The notes under the pieces: generated by a model
Database searches by the model: none
What the model was told of the DNA's origin: nothing
What the model saw: only the letters and a program-made list of their open reading frames with translations
NCBI GenBank assembly: GCA_013365365.1
Contig: JABVXU010000648.1
Coordinates: forward strand, 1-28,582
DNA length: 28,582 nucleotides
From: Cruorifilaria tuberocauda
Taxonomy: Eukaryota > Nematoda > Chromadorea > Rhabditida > Onchocercidae
Direction of reading: 5' to 3'
Position numbers and translations under genes: made by a program
Part shown: positions 18,420 to 27,960 of the stretch, in pieces
How the letters are laid out: the number at the start of each line of letters is the position of its first letter
Numbering within the stretch: position 1 is the first letter of the stretch

Positions 18420-18900
18420 TAATATATTCATTATTGTGTTATTGCTTTAATACTATTGATTGATATATTTATTACTGATATATTTACTATATTGTATTAT
18501 TGTTTTAGTATTAATTACTTGATAATATTACTGTAACATTGTTTTAGTACTAATTGATTGATATATTTATTATTGTGTTATTGTTTGAGTAACTGTTATT
18601 TACAAAATTGATTCTAATTTCAATTAATTAAAATCCTATCAATTAAATTTAATTAAAAGTTGTAAGAATCTGTCATATTAAAAAATCGATATATTTGTTA
18701 TTGTGTTATTGTTTTAGTATTAATTGATTGATACATTTACTATTGTATTATTGTTTTAATACTAATTGCTTGACATATTTATCATTGTGTTATTGTTTTA
18801 GTATTAATTGATTAATATATTTATTAGTGATATATTTACTATTGTATTATTGTTTTAGTATGTTTGATAATATTATTGTGTTATTGTTTTAGTACCAATT
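18420..18900. repeat. Degenerate ATTGTTTTAGTA/TTGATTGATATATT array
   Basis: TATTGTKTTATTGTTTTAGTA is followed by TTAATTGATTGATATATTTA, eight or nine times, spaced about 45-75 bp. A longer block beginning TCAATTAATTAAAATCCTAT occurs near 18623 and, in related form, near 18370. It is non-coding. Confidence 0.85.
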
Positions 18901-19143
18901 GATAATTGCATACCTAAAGAAAAAGCAAGTATTAGAAGTATAAAATATTACAATTAAGCTGACCTAACAAATGAATGACCATTCGATAGCTAATAAATTT
19001 GAGAAGAGAAAAGCGAGTCAGACGATTTTTCGCATTGTTTACCTTTATTAGACATTTGCGCTTCATTATAAGCAGTCATTAGCAGAATTACAACCATGCA
19101 ATATCGAAGTATTTAGACGAAAAAAAGCAATGATAGCTGAAGG
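18901..19143. other. Non-coding spacer, less AT-biased
   Basis: Contains an ATTTGCGC word near 19051 related to the E2F-like words elsewhere. There is no open frame of note. Confidence 0.4.
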
Positions 19144-19190
19144 AGAGAGAGAGAGGGAAAGGTAAAAAGAGAGAGAGAGAGAGAGAGAGA
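19144..19190 (+). repeat. GA microsatellite in two blocks
   Basis: GA units at 19144-19155 and 19169-19190, separated by GGAAAGGTAAAAA. Confidence 0.95.
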
Positions 19191-19215
19191 TTGGAGAGAC
19201 AATTTTCTTACAAGA

Positions 19216-19287
19216 ATGATTGATGAGGCTCATCTAATCACTACTGATCAGTGGTGGAAGGTCAGGTTAAAGTGGGAAAACTCTTAA
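19216..19287 (+). other. Exon-like short open frame, 23 codons
   Basis: From ATG (A at -3) the frame reads MIDEAHLITTDQWWKVRLKW and ends at TAA. The same frame is open upstream through the GA tract to a TGA at 19138, adding Arg-Glu repeats. The composition is ordinary and includes three Trp, which is rare in random AT-rich frames. An imperfect palindrome CACTACTGA/TCAGTGGTG lies inside at 19239-19256. I recognise no family. Confidence 0.15.
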
Positions 19288-19780
19288 ATGATATCAAATT
19301 CATTCGAAAAAAAAAATTAACTTCAATTTACCAATTTTTTGATATTTGAAATGCATGTTATCACAAATTAAGTTAATTAATTGCAGAAGAAAACATGATA
19401 ATATCAATACTTTACTTTTCACATTTCAACTTAGTAAACGAATTTACTGTAAAGAAATATTTGAATATTTCAGTGCATGATCAATTTCTTGTTATCAAAT
19501 TTAATTCTATCAATATTCTTCAAGTACTATTGTTTTAAATAAACAATTAAATTAAATTGACACTTAATTATAATTCAATCAATATTTATCAATCGCAAAT
19601 TTCCATTAATATCTGTATTATCTCAGAAAAACATTTCATTATAAATATTTTAAATGAACAAAATGGAAAATTAAATTTAAATTTACTGATAATTTAATTT
19701 TCAATCAATATTTATCAATCATAAATATTCAGCATTTTCTTACAATATATTTCAATTTACAAATCTATTGGTAATTTCTA
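19288..19780. other. AT-rich non-coding stretch
   Basis: TCAATATTTATCAATC recurs near 19578 and 19703. No gene, and no array of fixed period. Confidence 0.5.
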
Positions 19781-20221
19781 AAATTGAAATGTAAAAAAAA
19801 AAACTCAAAATATGATGTGATCACCAAATTTGTTGTAAATTTATCAGTAAATCCTAAAATTTGAAATAAAAAAAAAACATATCTGGTATGATCAAAATCA
19901 AAATACATATAATCACCAATTTGTTACAAATCTATCAGTAAAATTGAAATGTAAAAAAAAAAAAAAACTCAAAATATGATAAGTTTCTCACTGATAAGTT
20001 GTGATCATATCACCAAATTTGTTGTAAATTTATCAGTAAATCCTAAAATTTGAAATAAAAAAAACATATATGATATGATCAAAATCAAAATACATATAAT
20101 CACCAATTTGTTACAAATTTATCAGTAAATCCTAAAATTGAAATGTAAGGGAAAAAAACATGTATGATAAGATATGATCAAAATCAAAGTATGATATGAT
20201 CACAACTTATCAGTGAGAAAC
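19781..20221. repeat. Tandem repeat, 160-194 bp unit, with a 30 bp inverted repeat
   Basis: AAATTGAAATGTAA begins copies at 19781, 19941 and 20135. Copies carry poly-A of 8-14 bases, CACCAAATTTGTTGTAAATT and TATCAGTAAATCC. The second copy has an extra 24 bp or so, so that 19983-20012 is the exact reverse complement of 20192-20221, with 179 bases between. That fits insertion of a back-copied piece of the right flank. Confidence 0.9.
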
Positions 20222-20384
20222 AAAAGAAATTCAAAAAAGAAAAAAGTGCGGCAAAAAAACGGGAAACTAATCCGCCGATTCGTTGAACATTTCGATATTT
20301 GAATGAGTAAAATTTTGCAATTTAAAAAAAAAGAAAGAGAGAAAGAATGAATGAAGGACAAATAGTTGAGATAAGAGTGTGAAT
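20222..20384. other. Purine-rich non-coding spacer
   Basis: AAAGAAAGAGAGAAAGAATG-type purine-rich sequence at 20320-20355. A 72-codon minus frame over 20200-20418 is Phe/Leu/Ser-rich because of it and is judged spurious. Confidence 0.45.
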
Positions 20385-20740
20385 GACACCAAAAAACGGT
20401 AATAAGTCGTTGATGCAATTTTTATAAGTAATTTTTCTATCTCACATTTAATTCCTTTTCTGGAAATGAAAAAAACTTTTTCGCAGTTTGTTTTTTTAAA
20501 TAAATATTATTCGTTTTTTTTTTTTGAATTATTTGTAGTTAAATGACAACAAAACGTTAATAAGTCGTCAATAAATTTTTATAATTTTTGTATTTTACAT
20601 TACTGTAAATAATTTTTGTACTCTACTGTAAATAATTTTTGTATTTTATATACTGTAAATAATTTTTGTATTTTACATGCTGTAAATAATTTCTGTAAAA
20701 GAAAAACTTTTTCACAATTTTTTTAAACACATGTTTTTTT
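20385..20740. repeat. Diverged duplication with an inner 30 bp array
   Basis: AACGGTAATAAGTCGTTGAT to ACTTTTTCGCAGTTTGTTTT (20395-20495) matches AACGTTAATAAGTCGTCAAT to ACTTTTTCACAATTTTTTTA (20553-20727). Between these anchors the second copy holds four or five extra units of TACTGTAAATAATTTTTGTA at roughly 30 bp spacing (20600-20700). A minisatellite has therefore grown inside one copy of an older duplication. Confidence 0.8.
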
Positions 20741-21279
20741 GCTGAAATTAATTATGACTAAATGAAAAATTTTTGAAATATTTAACTCATAAAATGAATT
20801 AACGAGTTTTTAAAATTTGTTAAGATTTAATTATCATTAATTAAATTAATTTAAGAAATCATGTAATGAGCAAAATTATTTACTAATGTAAATAAATTCT
20901 TCTCATGAGTTAACTCAAATCATAATAGTTAAATTGAATTAAATCAAATCATAATAGCAAATTGAAAATTACAATAATTCTATCTCTAATTAATAAAAAC
21001 TATAAATGTTTATTTCTGTAAAAACCATTTAAATAAAATACTTCAAAAGTGTTGAAAAATTTTTATTATTGTAATTTAAAGTGATTAGAGCATAAACTTA
21101 GCAAAAAGGAAATATAGCAAGAAAGCGAAAAAAAAAGGAATTGAAAAACTTAAAATCTTAAATGAATTTCAAATTTATCGATACAAAATTTCAAGTTTTC
21201 AGTAAATAAAACAAACATTTGAAGAAGAGAACAGATAAGGTGTGAATTAGAATGACTGATAGTTAATTTAAGTCATTTA
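20741..21279. other. AT-rich non-coding stretch
   Basis: AAATCATAATAG is doubled near 20925-20958. Otherwise plain AT-rich sequence with no gene. Confidence 0.5.
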
Positions 21280-21313
21280 CGAATTTCCCCCACCGTACGA
21301 GAGACTCTTTTTC

Positions 21314-21372
21314 GATCGTCTAAACCGATGATCATCCAAATCAGATCATTCGAACCGATCACTTGACAACTT
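21314..21372. repeat. Degenerate GATC repeat, four units
   Basis: GATCGTCTAAACC, GATCATCCAAATCA, GATCATTCGAACC and GATCACTTGACAAC start at 21314, 21330, 21344 and 21357. The region is richer in G+C than its flanks. The CGGTTCGAA word on the minus strand recalls a tRNA T-loop, but no tRNA fold is present. Confidence 0.45.
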
Positions 21373-21429
21373 CCAATATTCCTTTATCAGTGTAAAAGTG
21401 TCACTGATCTTTATAGAAAATCTTTCTAA

Positions 21430-21543
21430 TCACTCAAAATCACCGCAACAACTATTCGGAATGGTGTAAATTCCTTTTACAGAATTTTTGCCGCATAGTT
21501 TAACAATGAATAAATTAGGAGTGATCGATCGAAATTCAATCAT
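21430..21543 (-). other. Exon-like open frame, 37 codons
   Basis: Minus-strand ATG at 21543 opens MIEFRSITPNLFIVKLCG and ends NSCCGDFE before TGA. An in-frame TGA lies directly upstream. Residues are well mixed, with three Cys and three Gly, unlike the Ile/Lys/Asn-rich frames around it. The ATG context is poor (T at -3). No homologue is recognised. It sits in the less AT-biased island 21280-21543 and ends where a repeat array begins. Confidence 0.18.
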
Positions 21544-21563
21544 TCAAATAGCAATCTACTAGA

Positions 21564-21808
21564 AATACTGTAATTGATAATGATAATACTGTAATTGACA
21601 ATGATAAAATACTGTTTTTGATAATGATAAAATACTAATTGATAATACTGTAATTGATAATGATAAAATACTGTAATTGATAATGATAAAATACTAATTG
21701 ATAATGACAAGATACTGTAATTGATAATAATACTGTAATTGGTAATTATAAAATACTGTAATTGATAATGATAAAATACTGTAATTGATAATGATAAAAT
21801 ACTGTAAA
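21564..21808. repeat. Tandem repeat, 23 bp TACTGTAATTGATAATGATA unit
   Basis: About eleven units of the form TACTGTAATTGATAATGATA plus AAA, with lengths of 16-24 bp. Several units lack part of TACTGTAA and read TACTAATT. The 91-codon minus frame over 21540-21815 (Tyr/Ser/Ile repeats) is a product of the array. Confidence 0.95.
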
Positions 21809-22399
21809 ATAACATATCATGAGAGGCAAATAATATACCTGTATGTTAACCTTTTTGCAAAAACAGTACAATTCTTTTCAGATCGTTACACTGTAAATGA
21901 TATAGGAATCGAAAAAATTAACATATGAAATGGTAATAAATAAACTTGATAATTAATTTGTTGTGAAAGATAAAATGGAGGAATGAGTTACCATAACAGA
22001 AAATTAATTTATTTTTAAAAATAAACAACTTATTGATTAAAAATAAACAAGTTAATTTATTGATTTAAATTCAGTATTCATTTGCATCCATAATATACAT
22101 TAATTTATTAGTAAAAATAAACAAATTAATTTAATAAAAATTAATTAATTAATTTGTTGAAATAAATTTATTGTTCATTTGTATTCATAATATATATTCA
22201 GTTCGTTAATTCATTAGTTATTCAGTAATTCAGTAATTAATTTTCACTAACAGCTTAATACAATAAGCTAAATTAATAAAATAAAAAGTTTCATCATTTT
22301 TGAGTAAAATTTAGTTAGGAAGAAAATTTGTTGACGGAGAAAATTCTCAACAAAGTATTGAGAATCATTTCTCTAATTGCTATGATAAAATATAATTAA
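21809..22399. other. AT-rich stretch with an approximate 110 bp duplication
   Basis: AAAATAAACAARTTAATTTA followed by a CATTTGYATYCATAATATA block occurs near 22035-22100 and 22115-22195. TCAGTAATTCAGTAATTA-type words occur at 22224-22240. No gene is seen. Confidence 0.55.
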
Positions 22400-22520
22400 A
22401 TTACTTAAATTTTAAATTTAAATTTAAGTAATCTACAATAGACAATATATTATATTGCACAATATATCGTATAAACCTATATTGTATAATCTATATCGTA
22501 TAATTGTATCGTATAATTTC
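22400..22520. repeat. Inverted repeat followed by a TATCGTATAAT array
   Basis: ATTACTTAAATT at 22400-22411 and its exact complement at 22421-22432 flank a 9-base loop. From 22437, ATATTG, TATATCGTATAA and related words recur five or six times. The segment is AT-rich and self-complementary. Confidence 0.7.
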
Positions 22521-22755
22521 CTAATGAGAAAAGGTGAAAATAAGGTAAGAATGACCTTTATGAGGTGAAAATTTATCTTCAGCATTTTGTTTCATTTCAT
22601 TTTCAATTGTTATCCAGCATTTCATTTTGCATATGTGTAAGTTAACAAAAGGTCAAATGGGAAAATGAATGACATCGACGTATGACAACAGATGGCATGG
22701 ATACATAATGTAAGTGCATTTGACGTCTCATCTAACAAATTATAGTTGCTAAACA
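22521..22755. other. Less AT-biased island with donor-like words
   Basis: GTAAGT occurs at 22636 and 22710. A 13-codon frame MTSTYDNRWHGYI (22669-22707) leads into the second GTAAGT. An acceptor-like TTATCCAG ends near 22616. The word GTAAGT is expected several times by chance in this window, so this is weak. Confidence 0.2.
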
Positions 22756-22785
22756 ATGCATGCATGCATGCATGCATGCATGCAT
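22756..22785. repeat. (ATGC)7 AT microsatellite
   Basis: Thirty bases of uninterrupted ATGC. The tract is alternating purine/pyrimidine and fully self-complementary, so it could extrude a cruciform or adopt left-handed DNA. It is the most G+C-rich simple repeat in the window. Confidence 0.98.
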
Positions 22786-23009
22786 TTATGCTTTCATCAA
22801 TACTACTACTGTCCTTGGAGAGTGAGTTATTTATGCTCAGATGAAAATTTTAATGTACCTATTTAGTGAGGTAAGTAAAATTTAGGGATGTAAATAAAAT
22901 TTAGGTAAAACTATTTTTTACTAATTCTAAAAGATAGTAATAACTTTGGGCAATAAATTATTGAAATTGTATAGCTTTAAATTTCTTGCGATTTAATGTA
23001 ATTACTATT
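22786..23009. other. AT-rich spacer
   Basis: AAATTTAGG is doubled near 22878 and 22898. Nothing else is seen. Confidence 0.45.
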
Positions 23010-23790
23010 TAAGCAATTACAGTATTCTTTTAATTGCATAAGTATTTGATGATAATTTATTGTAAAGTAAAACGCAAATCATAATTTAGAAAATATTACG
23101 AATTTAGAAATTTGAAAAAATACTTTCTTCAATTTAGGAAAATAAGAAAATACAAAGTTCTATCTATATTTTCATTTAATAATTTTCCGATTATGAAAAT
23201 GAATGGAAATTAGCCAAGCTAATGTACAGGTAAATTTGTTTGATAAACCTAAATTACAATACTCTTCTTATTGAATAAGTATTTGATGATAGCTTACTTT
23301 GACGTAAATGAAATCATGATTTAGCGATACTAAGAAATCCTGCTTTTAATTTCAATTGTTTTTTCTGATTATGAAAATGAATGGAAATTAGCCAAGCTAA
23401 TGTACAGGTAAATTTACTTAATAAACCTAAATTACAATACTCTTCTAATTGAATTGATATTTGATGATATTTATTTTGGAGTAAACGAAATCATGATTTA
23501 GAGGTTAATGTATAACTAAGTTTATTTAATAAACCTAAATTACAATAATGTATAGCTAAATTCATTTAATAAACCTAAATTACAATACTCTTCTAAATGA
23601 AAAAGTATTTAGTGATAGTTTATTTTAAAATAAACGAAATCATAATTTAGAAAATACAACGAATCAAATTTCTAAATTTGAAAAATATTTATAATTGTTT
23701 TCTCGGATTATGTAAATGAATGGAAATTAACCAAGCTAATGTATAGCTAAATTAATAAGCATTAATAATTAATTGGAAAAATATTTCATA
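23010..23790. repeat. Irregular tandem repeat of 150-240 bp, about four copies
   Basis: GATTATGAAAATGAATGGAA continuing into TTAGCCAAGCTAATGTACAG occurs at 23189 and 23367, and as a variant at 23706. AAACCTAAATTACAATACTC followed by AGTATTTGATGAT-type sequence recurs near 23040, 23278, 23458 and 23604. One copy has an extra small duplication at 23500-23580. The word TTAGCCAAGCTAA is a near-palindrome. Confidence 0.85.
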
Positions 23791-24420
23791 ATTTAGAAAA
23801 AAAAACAAGAAAATACAAAGTTCTATCTTTAATTTTAAATTATTTGAATTTTAAAAATAAATCTTTAACTTTATTTAATTAATAAACATTAATAAATAAT
23901 TAAATAGTAATTAAATAATAAAAATAATTAAATAATTAAATAACAATAATTAGATAATTAAATAATAATTAAACAATAAAATAATTAAATAATAATTAAA
24001 TATTTAACTTCATTTAATTAATAAGTATTAATAATTAAATAATTAATAAATGTATTTGCTAATTGTCAATTGACAAATTATAAATTTAGAAAAATTTATT
24101 GTTTTCAAATTCAAACAAATCTTCCCACAGTTTGTAATAAATTCTTCGAAATATCAATGAGTAAATTACTTTTTGTCGTTTTTTTTTTTCTTTCTCACCT
24201 GAAATATCATGAGAGAAATATTGATGAAGTGATAAAATACAATTTTAAATTAATCTAATTTTCTCGGAAATTTTTTTTTTCATGACAGTTTCAAGCACAT
24301 CGTATCATGATTATTCTCTATCACACCAAAATGATAGCATTCAACTTTGAAGGTCTCCTCGTTTTTTCTCATTTTTCCAAGGTCATTGGATAATAATTAA
24401 GAAAATTACTTCATTTTTCA
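23791..24420. other. AT-rich stretch with an AATAATTAAAT zone
   Basis: Between 23870 and 24050 the sequence is nearly pure A/T built from AATAATTAAAT words. From 24060 to 24400 it is more mixed. A 62-codon plus frame (24070-24258) there has no recognisable motif. I see no reliable gene. Confidence 0.5.
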
Positions 24421-25215
24421 AATCGATCATCCATAGGTAATGCAAAAATTAAACCTTTCCAAAGTGTTATTTATGCTATGAAATCATTTCTTATTGTATG
24501 GGAAGATTGGTAGAAATCAGATAAAATTACTTGTAACTTAAAAATTTACTCTTTAAAATTACTTTTGCAAGCAAAATTTGCTACAAAATAAAATTTACTT
24601 CGATAAAAATACTTTTTTAAATGAATTTTCTATAACTTAAAATTTACTCTTTAAAATTACTTTGCAAGTAAAATTTCTTATAATTTAAAATTTACTCTTT
24701 AACACTACTTTTGCAGGCGAAATTTCCTATAATTTAAAGTCCATTATTTAAAATAATTTTACAGGTGAAATTTGCTATAGCTAAAATACTTTTTGAGGTG
24801 AAATTTCCTATAACTTAAAATTAAAATTTCCTATAACTTAAAATTTACTCTAATAAATAATTTACTCTAATAATCTATTTTGCATGCATTTATTAAGTAT
24901 AAATCGTTACTTCATTCTTCAAATCGATCATCCATAGGTAATACAAAAATTAATCCTTTAAAATTATATTTAAGCCATGAAATCATTTTTCATTACACAG
25001 AATGATTAGAAGAAGTTGAGTAAAATTTCCCATAACTTAAAATTTACTCTTTTTAAAATTACTTTTTCAGGTAAAATTTTCTATAACTTAAAATTTACTT
25101 CAATAAATGTACTTTTTTCAGATGAAATTTCTATAACTTAAAGCTACTTTTGCAGGTAAAATTTCCTGTAACTTAAAATTTATTCTAATAAAAATACTTT
25201 TTTTGCATGCATTTA
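24421..25215. repeat. Higher-order repeat: 501 bp unit holding 60 bp subunits
   Basis: AATCGATCATCCATAGGTAA occurs at 24421 and 24922, 501 bp apart, and the following 100 bases align (AAAAATTAAWCCTT, ATGAAATCATTTYT). Between and after these anchors, AACTTAAAATTTACTCTTTA and ACTTTTGCAGGTAAAATTTC alternate ten or more times at 50-65 bp. The subunit word TTGCAGGTAAAA looks like a splice acceptor/donor pair, but that is probably a coincidence of the repeat. Confidence 0.85.
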
Positions 25216-25737
25216 TCAAGTGAGAAAGCTTAAATTATAAATAATTATAATTAATTTGCTTATAGTATGCTAAGACAATTATTTATTAATTATTTGTGCA
25301 TTTAGCGATTAAAAAAAAGTGCAGAAAGTGCATTTTCCTTATTTATTTATTTATTTATTTTTTTGTTAGCTTATAAAATGCGTGAGAGATGAAAAAATCA
25401 ATTAGCAATTAGAAGGTAAAAGAAAATTACAAATACACCTTTTCGATTATTTATTTACACAACAACGTATAGGCAAACAAAAAGCTTAAAAATAGTCATT
25501 CATTGACCACCTGCTTAATCTAAAAGTTCAATAATTTAATGCACTCATCGAAAATACTTTACCTAAAAAGTATCCTTTTACCTTTAACTTCCTTTTTTAT
25601 TTTCTAAAAATAGTGAAGGGTGATGAGAGTGAAAGTGATCTATTAAGTTGTTTGTTTAGTAAGTTCAAGAGTGTCTCGTTTAATTTGATCGTTAAAGTAA
25701 GTTTACCGATAATCCATCATTGAAGTATGTCTTGTCC
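25216..25737. other. Non-coding stretch with an ATTT microsatellite
   Basis: Five ATTT units lie at 25341-25360. The rest is AT-rich with a slightly mixed patch at 25610-25740. No gene is recognised. Confidence 0.5.
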
Positions 25738-26019
25738 ACTTTGAAATGACCATTAGCTTTTCTATTCGTAAAGTATACATTTAAGCAAAGTTTACGATTA
25801 CTTTGCTAAGGTAGCAGCTGTTATTTGTAATTAATTAGCGGTAAATTAAAAGGATTTTGTTATCATTAGCTACTTATAAGTTTATCACATTTTATCAGTA
25901 ATCCATTAGATAAGCTGGAAAATGGAAAATGGAAAGAGTTAACAAAGTTTACAATGACCATTAGCCATTCTATTTATTGGGAGAGATAGAGATTTAAGCA
26001 AAGTTTATGATTACTTTAC
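25738..26019. repeat. Direct duplication, offset 207 bp
   Basis: AATGACCATTAGC starts at 25745 and 25952. It is followed in both by TCTATT and, after a variable part, ATTTAAGCAAAGTTTAYGAT and TACTTT. Copies are about 70 bp long and moderately diverged; the sequence between them is unrelated. Confidence 0.75.
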
Positions 26020-26197
26020 TTTTTGTTTACCTATTTATTGCTAATCTTCTCTTATTTACTTTCTATCGTTATGAAATGATATTATAGAAAAAATGATTTT
26101 TATAAATTTTTTGAATTTAATATAGAATTAACTTTTTATACTTAAGTATAATTTGAGCTTTTCATTAAAAATTAATTGAGCAATTTGAAGTATTCAT
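26020..26197. other. AT-rich spacer
   Basis: Nothing recognised. Confidence 0.4.
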
Positions 26198-26346
26198 CAT
26201 AATGGAAATATCATAATCATAATTACTTATCATAATGGAAATATCATAATCATAATTACTTATCATAATGGGAAATATCATAATCATAATTACTTATCAT
26301 AATGGAAATATCATAATCATAATTATTTACCATAATGGAAATATCG
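26198..26346. repeat. 33 bp tandem repeat, five copies
   Basis: CATAATGGAAATATCATAAT followed by CATAATTACTTAT starts at 26198, 26231, 26264, 26298 and 26331. Copies are nearly identical, so this is a young array. The same core recurs in the array at 26598. Confidence 0.95.
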
Positions 26347-26597
26347 AAATAATAAAGTTTTTAAAGAAAATATAAAAATTTTTTCAAACAATACAACATA
26401 TCTCGTATTTCATGAATAATTTTAATATCAAAAATTTGATAATAACAATAAAAGTTTATTTAATTAACAGGAAAATTTTCGATATTTCAATAAGTAAAAG
26501 TGGATAAAAGTAAACTTCTTATCCAGGTTTACTTAATTATCGGAAAAACTTTTAATACTTTAATGAGTAAAGAAACTTCTGATGAAACTTCTGAAGG
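26347..26597. other. Spacer between two arrays of one family
   Basis: AT-rich sequence. TTTACTTAATTATCGGAAAA near 26528 and TTTAATTAACAGGAAAATTT near 26458 are loosely alike. No gene is seen. Confidence 0.4.
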
Positions 26598-26815
26598 TCA
26601 TAACGGAAATATCATAGCCATTATCATAAACAGAAATATCATAATTATTTTCATCATAACGGAAATATCATAATCATCATCATAAACGGAAATATCATAA
26701 TTATTTTCATCATAATGGAAATATCATAATCATTATCATAAACGGAAATATCATTATCATCATCATAAACGGAAATATCGCAATCATAGTTATTCATCGT
26801 AATGGAAATATTATA
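26598..26815. repeat. Second array of the GGAAATATCATAATCAT family
   Basis: About eight units of CATAACGGAAATATCATAAT with variable ATCAT/ATTTTCAT tails, spacing 24-34 bp. Both YGGAAATATC forms (ACGG and ATGG) alternate. The 66-codon minus frame over 26654-26854 (Asp/Ile/Tyr repeats) is an artefact of the array. Confidence 0.9.
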
Positions 26816-27105
26816 AGAAAAAAAAGTGAAGTGAAAAAAAGTGACCTTAATCATATTTTATTATCTATTTAAATAAATATAGCATGCTGTATGCTAATAA
26901 AATAAATGCTAATAAAGTATGCTAGTAATTAAAAGATATTAAAGTTTATTTAATTAATGAAAAAATTTTGACCTTAAAACTTTTAACATTTCAAAAAAAA
27001 AAAAAAGAAAGACGAAAGAAGAATAGAGCAAACTTCTGACCTTAATTTCTAAATTTATTGTTGCTTTAAATGAAGCATGCAATAGTTGAATGACGTAAAG
27101 GTAAA
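26816..27105. other. AT-rich spacer
   Basis: ATGCTAATAAA and related words recur at 26880-26935. A poly-A stretch of about 15 bases lies near 26994. No gene is seen. Confidence 0.45.
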
Positions 27106-27192
27106 ATGAGAGAAGTAAGCGCATGCAATAAGTACAACAGGTGTGAAGCGGTCATTCAAAATATAAACGTGGACATATTCAAAGAGCTATAA
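27106..27192 (+). other. Exon-like short open frame, 28 codons
   Basis: ATG with A at -3 opens MREVSACNKYNRCEAVIQ and ends VDIFKEL before TAA. An in-frame TGA lies 15 bases upstream. Residues are evenly mixed. The frame stands alone in a less AT-biased patch and contains a donor-like CAG|GTGTGA at about 27140. I recognise no family. It could be a small ORF or chance. Confidence 0.18.
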
Positions 27193-27283
27193 TTTTTTTT
27201 TTTTCTTAGCTAAAACAACAATAGATAAATGATGAATACGATGTTATTCAATGTATTCATTGGGGTTTTTTTTGTATTTTTGA

Positions 27284-27490
27284 ACGATTTATGATGACCG
27301 CACAGGTGGACAGTGGACAGTGGACAGTGGTCAGTTCGTAAAAGTGGACATTAAAATAGATAAATGGACAGATGAACAGCAGATACGAATAAAAACAGAA
27401 AACAATGTTTTGTATCAAACCATTCCTGGGGATAGTAAAGGTTTAATAACGATTTTTTTGGGATTTTTGATAGATCGAAGGATCAGATGA
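27284..27490 (+). other. Exon-like open frame, 68 codons without ATG
   Basis: The frame is open from after TGA (27281) to TGA (27488). It includes GGQWTVDSGQFVKVDIKI and YQTIPGDSKGLITIFLGF, with good residue diversity. CACAG at 27305 and AAAG|GTTTAA near 27430 could serve as splice sites. Part of the diversity comes from a TGGACAG repeat, and the 3' part is the first unit of a tandem repeat. Later units are frameshifted or deleted in this segment, which argues against coding. Confidence 0.15.
27307..27334 (+). repeat. (TGGACAG)4 short tandem repeat
   Basis: Three exact TGGACAG units and one TGGTCAG. Further TGGACA words follow at 27345 and 27365. Confidence 0.95.
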
Positions 27491-27960
27491 GGATCAAGCT
27501 TAATTATTTAAAACTTAATTACTATTTAATTAAGTAATAGGAAATAATCGTAAATAGTAGTAGATAATCGTAATAATCGTATTAGCAAGAATAACATGCT
27601 ATTCATATATTGTATCAAACCAATGATTTTTTTGGGATTTTTGATAGATCGAAGGATCAAGCTTAATTATTTAAACTTGAGGATCAAGCTTAATTATTTA
27701 AAACTTAATTACTATTTAATCAAGTAATAGGAAATAATCGTAATTAATAATCGTAATAATCGTATTAGCAAGAATAACATGCTATTCATGTATTGTATCA
27801 AACCATTCCTGGGATAGTAAAAGTTTAACAATGATTTTTTCGTGATTTTTGATAATTCGAAGGATTAGATGAGGATCAAGCTTAATTATTTAAAACTTAA
27901 ATACTATTTAATCAAGTAATAGGAAATAATAGTAATTAATCAACAAATAACGATAATAAT
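27411..27960. repeat. Tandem repeat, three copies of 183-200 bp
   Basis: TGTATCAAACC starts copies at 27411, 27611 and 27794. Shared parts are CATTCCTGGG, TTTTTGATAGATCGAAGGAT, GAGGATCAAGCTTAATTATT and GTAATAATCGTATTAGCAAG. The second copy lacks the CATTCCTGGG part and has a doubled GGATCAAGCTTAATTATTTA. The third has one G fewer in the GGGG run. Confidence 0.95.

Noticed and set aside
21314..21372. Possible tRNA from a GGTTCGAA word on the minus strand
   Set aside because: No acceptor stem, D-arm or anticodon arm can be drawn at the right distances; the word belongs to a GATC repeat.
21540..21815. 91-codon minus-strand frame
   Set aside because: It is the translation of a tandem array; only its upstream neighbour at 21430-21543, in a different segment, looks non-repetitive.
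22636..22715. Two GTAAGT words as splice donors
   Set aside because: Several GTAAGT are expected by chance in a window of this size and composition, and no exon of convincing length precedes them.
26654..26854. 66-codon minus-strand frame rich in Asp, Ile and Tyr
   Set aside because: It is a reading of the GGAAATATCAT array.
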